From: DAOTUL01 sp034437435
Lineage (GTDB): Bacteria; Chloroflexota; Anaerolineae; Aggregatilineales; Phototrophicaceae
Direction of reading: 5' to 3'
DNA: 21,644 nucleotides
Assembly (NCBI GenBank): GCA_964417785.1
Contig: CAYQJO010000052.1
Span: 1-21,644, forward strand
The first letter of the stretch is position 1. Each line of letters opens with the position of its first letter. Below are positions 15,498 through 21,644 of this stretch, piece after piece. The notes below the pieces were generated by a model that worked only from the letters and a program-made list of their open reading frames with translations, did not search any database and was not told the origin of the DNA. The translations under genes and the position numbers were made by a program.

Positions 15498-18052
15498 TGC
15501 TGCCCATCCAGCTTGAACTTAAAAATTTCCTGCCCTATCGCTCACCCGACCCGGTGCGTTTTGAAGGTGTGCATCTGGCCTGCCTGACCGGTGCCAACGG
15601 GGCCGGTAAGTCATCCTTGCTGGATGCCATCACCTGGGTGCTGTGGGGTGAAGCCCGCGCCCGCCGTGATGATGACCTGATCCATATGGGACAGGACGAC
15701 ATGCACGTCCAGTTAGACTTCGAGCAGGAAGGCAACATCTATCGTGTTCTGCGCCGCCGCAGTCGCGGGCGGCGCGGGCAATCTAGTCTGGACCTATGGG
15801 TGCGCAAATCGGACGACGAGTATCAGTTGAAGACGGAACCGTCAATGCGAGCCACCCAGCAGAGCATTAACGAACTGCTGCGCCTGGATTACCGGACCTT
15901 TGTGCATTCGGCTTTTTTGCAGCAGGGCAAAGCCGATGCCTTTACCACCCAGCCCCCTGCCGAGCGCAAGAAAATTCTCTCCGATATTCTCGGTCTGGAA
16001 CAATGGGCGCGGTACGAAGCGGCAGCCAAAGAGCGGTTGAGCGGAATCGCCGGCAACATCAACTACTTTAACCAGTCTATTGCTGAGATCGATGAGCAAC
16101 TGGCCCGCAAGCCCATGCTGGAAGCCGACCGCGATAACGCTCAGGAGAGTTATGAAGCTGCCCGTGCGGCGCTGGAATCAGCGGAGAAACGCCGCGATGA
16201 GGTCGCGTATGCACCGGGGAAACTCGATCACATCCGGCAGATGCGGGCTGACCGCGAAAGTCAGCTTCGGGAGCGAAACGCTGAACTAACGGATGTGCAG
16301 ACGCGCATCGGCGGTTACGAGATGCGGATTGCCGAGTACGAGGAAACTCTGGCCGCCCGCGAAGAGATTGAATCCGGCTACGCTGCTTTGCAGTCCGCCC
16401 GTGAAGCCAATCAGGCGCTCAGCGACAAATTGATGCAGTTGAGCAGCCTCAAAGACCGCCATAACGATCTGGTCAACCAGATTGACCGCGTGCGCACCCG
16501 GTTGGAAAGCGAGGCAGATGGTTTACACCATCGAATCAGTGAACTTGAGGCATCAGCAGCAGACACGCTTGATAATGAACTGGCAGCGGTCCAGGATGAG
16601 GTGGCTGAACTGGAAGCCAGAGAGCAAGAGCAGCACACCCTGACGGAAGCGCTGGGTGAGATGAGCGGAGAGCGGGGCCACCTGGAAGCACAAAAAGAGG
16701 CGTTGACCGTTGAAGGCAAGAATCTGAGCGACCGGCTGCAACGCCTGGAAGCCACCGGCGACGATGTGGCGACCTGTCCCCTGTGTGGGCAGCCACTCAC
16801 CGCTGCGGCACGTGACCGCCTGCTTGAAGAGGTCAATGCCGAGATCGAGACCCGCCGCGAAAAGTACCGCCGGACTCAGGAGGCCATCATCGCGGTTCAC
16901 GAGCGCATGGTACACCACCGTGATACCCTCCAGGCGATGAAGCCGGAAGTCAAGCGGTTGGCTCCGCTGCGCGAGCGTGTCGGCGTGCTGCAAACGCAGG
17001 CGCAGGCGCGTCAGGACGCCACGATCCAGTTGGCGGCCCAGCAGAAACGACTGGCGGACATCCAACAGCAGTTGGCTGAGGAAGCGTTCGCGCTGGCCGA
17101 ACGGCAGGCACTGGCCGAACTGGACGCACAGCAGGCTACACTCGGCTATGACTCTGGTGCGCATGAGGACACCCGCCAGCAGCTAGAGGATTACCAGACC
17201 TTCGAGCAGCGTCACACGGCACTGTCGGTGGCGATAGAGTCGCTGGAAGGGTTGCAGGCTGACCTGAACGATGCCTGCGCCCGGCGTGATCGTCTGAATA
17301 AAAGCGTGCTGGAGATGGAAACCGAAATCGCCGCTCTCGATGCCGAGATGACCCAGCTTGAGGAACTGGTGCGCGAGTTCAACGAGCGCGAGGCCGAAGT
17401 CCGCACCCAGCGGACGCTGGAGCGCAATGCCTATGAGCGGTTGGTCAACGCCCGACAGGCATTGGATGCCCTGACGAAGCAGGCTGAGCGCAAGAACGAT
17501 TTGATCGCCCGCCGTGATGAAGCCCGCCAGCAGGAGGCGGTTTACACTGAACTGCGTGATGCCTTCGGCAAGAACGGTGTCCCGGCGATGGTCATCGAGA
17601 CGGCTATCCCGGAACTGGAAGCCGCCGCCAACCAACTGTTGGCCCGGATGACCGATGGCCGCATGAGTCTGCGCTTCAACACTCAGCGCGAGAAAGTGAC
17701 CGGCGGTGTCACCGAGACGCTGGATATTGAAATCGCCGATGAACTGGGGACCCGCGCTTACGAGATGTACAGCGGCGGCGAGGCATTCCGCATCAACTTC
17801 GCTATTCGTGTGGCACTGAGCCAGATGTTAGCCCGGCGGGCGGGGGCGCATCTGCGCACCCTGTTTATCGATGAGGGCTTCGGCACCCAGGACGAGAACG
17901 GACGCGACAAACTGGTGGAGGCCATCAACGCTATCCAGGATGCCTTCTCAATGGTCCTGGTGATTACCCACATTGACGACCTCCGCGATAATTTCCCCGT
18001 ACATATTGTGGTCGATAAGACCACCAACGGCAGCCGGATCAGTCTGCTTTAG
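15497..18052 (+). CDS. SbcC/Rad50-type SMC ATPase
   Basis: 851 residues. N-terminal half-ATPase: LKNFLPYRSPDPVRFEG, Walker A GANGAGKSS (32-40), Q-loop region FLQQGKADAF (140-149). Two long coiled-coil arms (about 165-420 and 440-700) flank a Rad50-type zinc hook CPLC (427-430). C-terminal half-ATPase: signature YSGGEAFRINFAIRVALS (758-775), Walker B TLFIDEGFGTQDE (D792, E793) and H-loop ITHIDDL (H825). The hook identifies it as SbcC/Rad50-like rather than RecN or a chromosomal SMC; it is shorter than E. coli SbcC (about 1048) because the arms are short. SbcC normally works with the SbcD/Mre11 nuclease on DNA ends and hairpins; none is seen here, so I do not give the symbol. ATG at 15497 overlaps the previous stop by one base, so the two are coupled. 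The 3' end overlaps the convergent gene by 14 bases. Confidence 0.93.
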   Translation: MLPIQLELKNFLPYRSPDPVRFEGVHLACLTGANGAGKSSLLDAITWVLWGEARARRDDDLIHMGQDDMHVQLDFEQEGNIYRVLRRRSRGRRGQSSLDLWVRKSDDEYQLKTEPSMRATQQSINELLRLDYRTFVHSAFLQQGKADAFTTQPPAERKKILSDILGLEQWARYEAAAKERLSGIAGNINYFNQSIAEIDEQLARKPMLEADRDNAQESYEAARAALESAEKRRDEVAYAPGKLDHIRQMRADRESQLRERNAELTDVQTRIGGYEMRIAEYEETLAAREEIESGYAALQSAREANQALSDKLMQLSSLKDRHNDLVNQIDRVRTRLESEADGLHHRISELEASAADTLDNELAAVQDEVAELEAREQEQHTLTEALGEMSGERGHLEAQKEALTVEGKNLSDRLQRLEATGDDVATCPLCGQPLTAAARDRLLEEVNAEIETRREKYRRTQEAIIAVHERMVHHRDTLQAMKPEVKRLAPLRERVGVLQTQAQARQDATIQLAAQQKRLADIQQQLAEEAFALAERQALAELDAQQATLGYDSGAHEDTRQQLEDYQTFEQRHTALSVAIESLEGLQADLNDACARRDRLNKSVLEMETEIAALDAEMTQLEELVREFNEREAEVRTQRTLERNAYERLVNARQALDALTKQAERKNDLIARRDEARQQEAVYTELRDAFGKNGVPAMVIETAIPELEAAANQLLARMTDGRMSLRFNTQREKVTGGVTETLDIEIADELGTRAYEMYSGGEAFRINFAIRVALSQMLARRAGAHLRTLFIDEGFGTQDENGRDKLVEAINAIQDAFSMVLVITHIDDLRDNFPVHIVVDKTTNGSRISLL

Positions 18053-19349
18053 GCAGGAAGTATTCGTTCCCCATCCACGCCCGCGCCACGCTGCCGTCGT
18101 CGTTCATGTCGAACTGGCAGCGTTCGCCAGCAGTGCTGCCCTCCTCAATGAAGAAGGTGTGGCCCTCAACGTGCTTGAGGCGTGTCGGTGCTTCGGTGAA
18201 GTCCTGCAAGAAGACCACCTGAAGCTGGCCCTCGCGCACGATGATTTCCAGATCGGACCAGTCTTCGGTATAGGTGCCGGTATAGACTTCGAGTTCAGGC
18301 TGTGCCGGTCTGGCCTCAGCCTTTGCGAATGGAGCCAGCACTTTCGCCGCCATTTCCCCATAACGTGCTGGTGAACCTTCGACAGCGTTGGTCAACGTGA
18401 TGACGGCGAAGCCCAGGTCACGGCACAGCCGGATGTCGCTGGTATAACCCTTGACCAGTCCACCGTGCCGCGAATAGGTCTGTCCGTCCAATCGCACCTG
18501 CGCGAATCCCAGACCCCAGCCACTCTGCCAATCCGGCTCCAGCCATTGAGTACGGTGCATCTCGCGCAGTGAACTGGCTTTGAGGATGGGTGTATCCGCA
18601 TCTGCGGTGAGGTGAGCGACGGCAAAGCGGCCCAGGTCCTCGACGGTTGTCATCAGACTGTAGGCCGGGGCGAAACCGCCACCGTGTGTGAAGCGGGCCG
18701 GTTCGCGCCGGTCATTGGTATCGGGCCGCATGTAGCCGACCGCCAAACGTTCCGCATCAGGTTCCGGCGACAGGGTGGAATCGGCCATCGCCAGCGGATC
18801 GAGAATATGCTGCTGTACATAATCAGCGTGTGCTTGCCCACTGACCGCCTCGACCACTCCGCCAAGCAGCGCGAAACCGAGATTCGAGTATTTCCACTTA
18901 TAGCCTGGCGGGTAGATGGTCTCGCGCTGTTGTGTGGTCGTCACCAGTTCGTCCCAGGTCTGGAAGCGGTCTTCGGTCCACATAGGAATAGCCGCGTCAC
19001 GGGGAATGCCGCCGGTGTGGGTCAGCAGGTGGCGAAGGGCGATCAGCGGCGAATCCGGGTGTTGCAGGGTAAACCAGTCCAGATAATCGTGGACGGGATC
19101 GTCCAGGCGTAACCGCCCCTGTTCGTAAAGCTGCATGATGGCGGTAGCAGTGAACAGCTTGGTCAATGAGGCGACCCGGTAGCGTGTGTTGGGTGCCGCT
19201 GGAAGCTGGCGTTCCTGGTCGGCATAGCCATAACCTTTCGCCCAGACCGTTTCGCCCTGGCGGACGACCGCCATGCTCAAGCCCGGCTCGGTCATGATTT
19301 GCGGGACGCCGTTTTCGATCAGGCGTAGTGTCGCGGAAAAATCATCCAT
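18039..19349 (-). CDS. serine beta-lactamase-like hydrolase (class C / peptidase S12 type)
   Basis: 436 residues. The catalytic domain (about 10-340) has S61-LTK64 in RVASLTKLFTATAIMQL, the second motif Y154-S-N156 in KWKYSNLGFALLGG, and HGG (295-297) in the KTG position, all typical of the beta-lactamase / DD-peptidase-like esterase family. LLTHTGGIP (108-116) is another common block. The tail (about 350-436, beginning LEVYTGTYTEDWSDLEI) is a beta-rich add-on often found in these proteins. No signal peptide is visible, so it may be cytoplasmic and act as an esterase or peptidase rather than in antibiotic resistance; the substrate is unknown. AAGGAG lies 7 bases before the ATG. It is single-gene, divergent from the small membrane protein, and overlaps the SMC gene tail to tail. 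Confidence 0.9.
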   Translation of the reverse strand: MDDFSATLRLIENGVPQIMTEPGLSMAVVRQGETVWAKGYGYADQERQLPAAPNTRYRVASLTKLFTATAIMQLYEQGRLRLDDPVHDYLDWFTLQHPDSPLIALRHLLTHTGGIPRDAAIPMWTEDRFQTWDELVTTTQQRETIYPPGYKWKYSNLGFALLGGVVEAVSGQAHADYVQQHILDPLAMADSTLSPEPDAERLAVGYMRPDTNDRREPARFTHGGGFAPAYSLMTTVEDLGRFAVAHLTADADTPILKASSLREMHRTQWLEPDWQSGWGLGFAQVRLDGQTYSRHGGLVKGYTSDIRLCRDLGFAVITLTNAVEGSPARYGEMAAKVLAPFAKAEARPAQPELEVYTGTYTEDWSDLEIIVREGQLQVVFLQDFTEAPTRLKHVEGHTFFIEEGSTAGERCQFDMNDDGSVARAWMGNEYFLPKAD

Positions 19350-19376
19350 GTGTCTCTCCTTAAATTGCGGACTTCA

Positions 19377-19382
19377 AGTATA
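19377..19382 (-). promoter_or_regulatory. candidate -10 for the beta-lactamase-like gene
   Basis: TATACT on the minus strand (5/6), 27 bases upstream of the ATG at 19349. No good -35 at 16-18 bases; TTGTAA is 20 bases upstream. Confidence 0.3.
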
Positions 19383-19403
19383 TCCAGAATCGGCGCTGTT
19401 CAT

Positions 19404-19409
19404 TACAAT
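19404..19409 (+). promoter_or_regulatory. candidate -10 for the small membrane protein gene
   Basis: TACAAT on the plus strand (5/6), 25 bases upstream of the ATG at 19435. The -35 region is poor, so this is weak. Confidence 0.25.
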
Positions 19410-19434
19410 CTGTCTGTGTGAATGGAGGAGAAAC

Positions 19435-19836
19435 ATGAGCGATCTTGAAAATCTGATTTTTGAAGCCCATTCGGGTGTGCGCTGGCTGGTGGTGTTGATG
19501 ACGATTGTCGCACTTGGCTGGCTGGCCTGGGGCATGTTTCAGAAACGGGCCTACGACAAGACCACGCATACGGTGGTCGCCAGTTGGGCCGGGCTGGTCG
19601 GTCTCCAGTGGATTCTGGGGATTGTGTTGTTTCTGGTTCTGGGGGCGTTCGATATGCGCGAGCGCTGGGAACACTTCTTCGTTACGACCCTGGCGCTGGC
19701 GGCTGCCCATGCCTATGTTCCGCTCAAAAAGCGCGACGATACGCTGCGCTATCGCGGCGGTCTTGGCAGCATCGTGGCCGTGCTGGTGCTGGTGTATGTC
19801 GGTGTGGCACTGCTGCCCCAGGGTTGGACGGGGTAA
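19435..19836 (+). CDS. four-helix integral membrane protein
   Basis: 133 residues with four clear membrane segments (about 15-35, 47-71, 79-96, 109-127) and short loops. HSGVRW (12-17) before helix 1, H80 in RERWEHFF and H92 in ALAAAHAYV match a group of small bacterial membrane proteins, sometimes labelled cytochrome b-like, in which the H-S-G-x-R-W and E-H ... H pattern is kept; I recall this pattern but cannot name a family, and haem binding is unproven. The start is the ATG at 19435 with GGAGGAG 5 bases upstream; the frame is open further upstream across the divergent promoter region, but that would give an implausible N-terminus. Monocistronic, ending 15 bases before a terminator. Confidence 0.85.
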   Translation: MSDLENLIFEAHSGVRWLVVLMTIVALGWLAWGMFQKRAYDKTTHTVVASWAGLVGLQWILGIVLFLVLGAFDMRERWEHFFVTTLALAAAHAYVPLKKRDDTLRYRGGLGSIVAVLVLVYVGVALLPQGWTG

Positions 19837-19851
19837 GGCAGGCGGTATTTG

Positions 19852-19876
19852 GGCGCAGACACGGCTGCGCCTCTTT
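19852..19876 (+). terminator. probable intrinsic terminator
   Basis: GGCGCAG (19852-19858) and CTGCGCC (19865-19871) form a 7-pair stem with a six-base loop, followed by TCTTT. The T-rich side faces the plus strand, so it ends the membrane-protein gene; the minus-strand side lacks a T run. Confidence 0.6.
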
Positions 19877-19886
19877 GGGTACGAGT

Positions 19887-20153
19887 TTACGCGCCCGTTT
19901 GTGCCTGCGGTTGATCGATCTCCTGCACATCAACCGTGACCCCTTCGATCTGATCGGGCAGACGGTCGGCTTCGGAAAGTGCCTCGAAAGGTACTTTCTT
20001 ATTGACCAGTACCACCAGACACAACGGGCCGTCCGGTTTGCCCTCACGTTGTTCGCGACCGACGGCCACGCCGACAACGTTGGGTTTCTGCATCAGGGTG
20101 TCGGCGTATTTGGCCTGAACATCAATCACTTTTTGCATCGCTTCGCTGTCCAT
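19887..20153 (-). CDS. small protein related to the N-terminal domain of the upstream protease
   Basis: 88 residues. Residues 23-77 align without effort to residues 22-78 of the protease encoded just upstream: KPNVVGVAVG against RANVVGVAVG, VVLVNKKVPFEAL against VVMVEEKKPISAL, then LPDQIEGVTVDVQE against VPREVNGIRTDVYE. It therefore seems to be a free-standing copy of the protease's N-terminal domain, with no catalytic part. Possible roles: inhibitor, folding helper or substrate-presenting partner in trans, by analogy with stand-alone protease propeptides; this is inference. AGGAG sits 6 bases before the ATG and overlaps the protease stop codon (TAGGAG), with 9 bases between the genes, so the pair is one operon. 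No signal peptide or membrane helix. Confidence 0.85.
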   Translation of the reverse strand: MDSEAMQKVIDVQAKYADTLMQKPNVVGVAVGREQREGKPDGPLCLVVLVNKKVPFEALSEADRLPDQIEGVTVDVQEIDQPQAQTGA

Positions 20154-20162
20154 CAGAATCTC

Positions 20163-21317
20163 CTATTTCAGCATTACATTCATCGCGTTAAACACGACAT
20201 CAATCGGGGTGAAAATGGTCGCCAGGGGTGATCCAGCAAACAACAGACCGACCGCCGTGTTTTCACCGGCATCCACAATCAACGAGCCGGAGTCGCCGCC
20301 TTCACTCATAGGTGAGGAGATGACCTGGCCGGTGAAGCGGGCAGTACGGGGACCGTTGGGCGTGCTGTAACCAACATCGACGGTGGCATTCACCAGCGTG
20401 ATGTTGCCTTCGGTATAGCTGGTGGTTCGCCCGAATTTGCGCACGCGCATCCCCAGTTCGGGTGTTTTGGTGCCGCTGATCGTGCCGATGGTCAGAATAT
20501 CGTCCTGGAACATGGCCGGTTGCAGCGGGCGGGCCAGGGCGGCATCGACAATGTTGGTGCTGGTGCTGGCCTGGGCGGTCGCTCGCAGGACCGCCGATCC
20601 TGCCGGGACCGAAGACGCGCTGGCGACATCGACGCGCTGTTTGGATTGGGTACGAGCGCCGGTCGGGCTGCCACCAAACAGACGGGAGAGCGCCGCCAGT
20701 GCCGCCAGACAACCTTCTGCTTCTCCCGGTGGCTCCGGTGTGGGATCGGGGGTCGGGTCCGGGGTCGGGTCGGGCGTGGGATCAGGTGCCGGGTCTTCCA
20801 GGTAATGCAGTTCGATGAAGCGCTCAAGCTGAGCGACGGTATCTGCCGGGAGTTGACCGCCATCCAACGGACCCGGTTGCAAGATGGGATCACCCTGGGC
20901 GGCACCGTTGCTGTTCGCCAGGACGTGATTGTTGGACAGAATCAGGCGGTCGCCGGTGGTGCGATCCTGGACCATCACGCCGAGGGTGCCGGCGGTGATG
21001 CGAAAGTGGCCGATGCTGACTCCGCCGGGAACGGTCGGGCGGAAGCGGTCACGCGGGTTCTGCTGAAGTGCTTCCAACCGGCCCGCCTCATAGACATCGG
21101 TGCGGATGCCGTTGACCTCACGGGGAACAACATCGTCCACTGTGAGGGCGCTGATGGGCTTCTTCTCCTCCACCATAACGACGACAGCCGGTTCATCGGT
21201 GATGACTCCGCCGGACTCCTTGTAACCGACGGCCACGCCAACCACATTGGCCCGCCGGAGCAGTTCCTCCTGGAACATGGACTGGGCCTGCATAATACGC
21301 TGGAAGATGATAGACAT
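20163..21317 (-). CDS. trypsin-like serine protease with N-terminal NVVGVAVG domain
   Basis: 384 residues. N-terminal domain (about 1-80) contains ANVVGVAVGYKE, VVVMVEEKKP and NGIRTDVYEAG. The chymotrypsin-fold domain follows: catalytic H131 in LILSNNHVLANSN, D258 in NIVDAALARP, S343 in MSEGGDSGSLIV, so the triad is intact. SNNHVLA with GDSGS is typical of bacterial trypsin-like proteins related to the plant NAL1 group. Between H131 and D258 is an extra segment with a Pro-Asp-Pro-Thr repeat linker (175-196) and an Ala/Leu-rich stretch (CLAALAALSRLFGG). No signal peptide is visible, so location is uncertain. AAGGA is 5 bases upstream of the ATG. First gene of a two-gene operon with the 88-residue relative of its own N-terminal domain. 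Confidence 0.88.
   Translation of the reverse strand: MSIIFQRIMQAQSMFQEELLRRANVVGVAVGYKESGGVITDEPAVVVMVEEKKPISALTVDDVVPREVNGIRTDVYEAGRLEALQQNPRDRFRPTVPGGVSIGHFRITAGTLGVMVQDRTTGDRLILSNNHVLANSNGAAQGDPILQPGPLDGGQLPADTVAQLERFIELHYLEDPAPDPTPDPTPDPTPDPTPEPPGEAEGCLAALAALSRLFGGSPTGARTQSKQRVDVASASSVPAGSAVLRATAQASTSTNIVDAALARPLQPAMFQDDILTIGTISGTKTPELGMRVRKFGRTTSYTEGNITLVNATVDVGYSTPNGPRTARFTGQVISSPMSEGGDSGSLIVDAGENTAVGLLFAGSPLATIFTPIDVVFNAMNVMLK
20730..20795 (-). repeat. in-frame PDPT-coding tandem repeat
   Basis: About five imperfect 12-base units coding Pro-Asp-Pro-Thr/Ala within the protease (residues 175-196). The units are GC-rich and prone to slippage; each gain or loss keeps the frame. It acts as a flexible linker. 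Confidence 0.8.
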
Positions 21318-21351
21318 GTTGTTCCTTCCCGGTTGTTATCCGTGCATGTTT

Positions 21352-21357
21352 ATTGTA
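21352..21357 (-). promoter_or_regulatory. candidate -10 for the protease operon
   Basis: TACAAT on the minus strand, 34 bases upstream of the protease ATG; -35 weak (TTATAG at 18 bases). It lies on the same bases as the -35 of the opposing promoter. Confidence 0.4.
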
Positions 21358-21382
21358 GCACGGACAGACGATACACTATAAT
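21353..21382 (+). promoter_or_regulatory. promoter for the last plus-strand gene
   Basis: TTGTAG (21353-21358), an 18-base spacer and a perfect TATAAT (21377-21382). RNA would begin near 21389, a little before GGAGG at 21395-21399. Confidence 0.55.
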
Positions 21383-21404
21383 GGGCTAAACTTTGGAGGT
21401 CTGT

Positions 21405-21644
21405 GTGGAACCGATCATCGAGGATGATCCAGTATTGGGGCGCTGTGTCGCCTATTATCCCAATAACCGTCTGCGACTGCTGTTGATCGGTGCATCTGTG
21501 TTGGCGGTGGTCTGGTTTGTGATTACTGTCGCGCTGTGGGAGGCCGACGCAACTACTGCATCGGCCATCACGGTCGGCGTGCTGGCGGTGACGACGCTGG
21601 CGGTCGGCTGGGATGCCAGCCACCCGGGGAAACGCGAAAGCATC
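21405..21644 (+). CDS. small membrane protein, partial (runs off window)
   Basis: GTG at 21405 with GGAGG 5 bases upstream and a good promoter before that; the frame is open for 80 codons to the window end. It begins MEPIIEDDPVLGRCVAYYPN and shows two probable membrane segments (about 24-44, LLLIGASVLAVVWFVITVAL; and 51-68, ASAITVGVLAVTTLAVGW). The final visible residues, WDASHPGKRES, are polar. I do not recognise the family. A GTG start makes this gene easy to miss in ATG-only searches. Confidence 0.7.
   Translation, partial: MEPIIEDDPVLGRCVAYYPNNRLRLLLIGASVLAVVWFVITVALWEADATTASAITVGVLAVTTLAVGWDASHPGKRESI

Noticed and set aside
15497..18052. RecN or chromosomal SMC instead of an SbcC-type ATPase
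   Set aside because: A CPLC zinc hook between short coiled-coil arms, with no hinge domain, points to Rad50/SbcC.
19273..19434. Upstream ATG extending the four-helix protein into the divergent gene
   Set aside because: The ATG at 19435 with GGAGGAG matches the expected N-terminus; the extension runs through the promoter region.
20730..20795. CRISPR-like repeat
   Set aside because: Units are 12 bases with no spacers and code a Pro-Asp-Pro-Thr linker in frame.

Overview
The window reads as ordinary, densely packed bacterial chromosome: 15 main genes, two possible leader ORFs, short gaps and many start/stop overlaps. I saw no rRNA, tRNA, CRISPR array, transposase or phage gene. Moderately high GC, frequent GTG/TTG starts and the gene families present suggest a Chloroflexota-like bacterium (Anaerolineae type). 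That lineage is an inference from general resemblance, not a database result.

Layout. 1-49 holds the tail of something upstream with a small imperfect hairpin. 50-871 (+) is a DUF4058 protein. 872-1133 is a 262-base gap containing a promoter-like site, a 28-codon ORF and a strong intrinsic terminator, directly before an ABC-F ATPase (1134-2783, +). This is the arrangement expected of ribosome-mediated attenuation, although the terminator could simply end the DUF4058 transcript. 10063-2761 (-) is a four-gene operon: bifunctional penicillin-binding protein, GH57 glucanotransferase-like enzyme, a small secreted protein of unknown function, and a multidomain protein (degenerate M23 + SH3b + GH-A glycosidase). 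Its last gene overlaps the ABC-F 3' end tail to tail.

10064-12697 (+) is a tightly overlapping set: a CorC/HlyC (DUF21-CBS) membrane protein, cytidine deaminase and RecO. A fresh promoter lying across the recO stop codon starts the next unit, 12756-18052 (+). This is a 913-residue, mostly helical protein of unknown role, with a faint N-terminal resemblance to GTPase-associated (GAP1-N) proteins, coupled by a 1-base overlap to an SbcC/Rad50-type SMC ATPase. No SbcD/Mre11 nuclease is nearby. This pair is the best candidate here for an undescribed system.

18039-19349 (-) is a beta-lactamase/S12-type serine hydrolase, again tail to tail with a 14-base overlap. It is divergent from a four-helix membrane protein (19435-19836, +) that ends at a terminator. 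21317-19887 (-) is a trypsin-like protease followed by a small stand-alone relative of the protease's own N-terminal domain, a possible inhibitor or modulator. The protease promoter overlaps that of a divergent, GTG-initiated small membrane protein (21405 to the window end, +), which is cut by the window edge.

How the genes work together: the long minus-strand operon pairs peptidoglycan synthesis with glucan-active enzymes; the central plus-strand genes are housekeeping (repair, pyrimidine salvage, divalent-ion or membrane function); the SMC pair and the protease pair look like self-contained two-gene modules.
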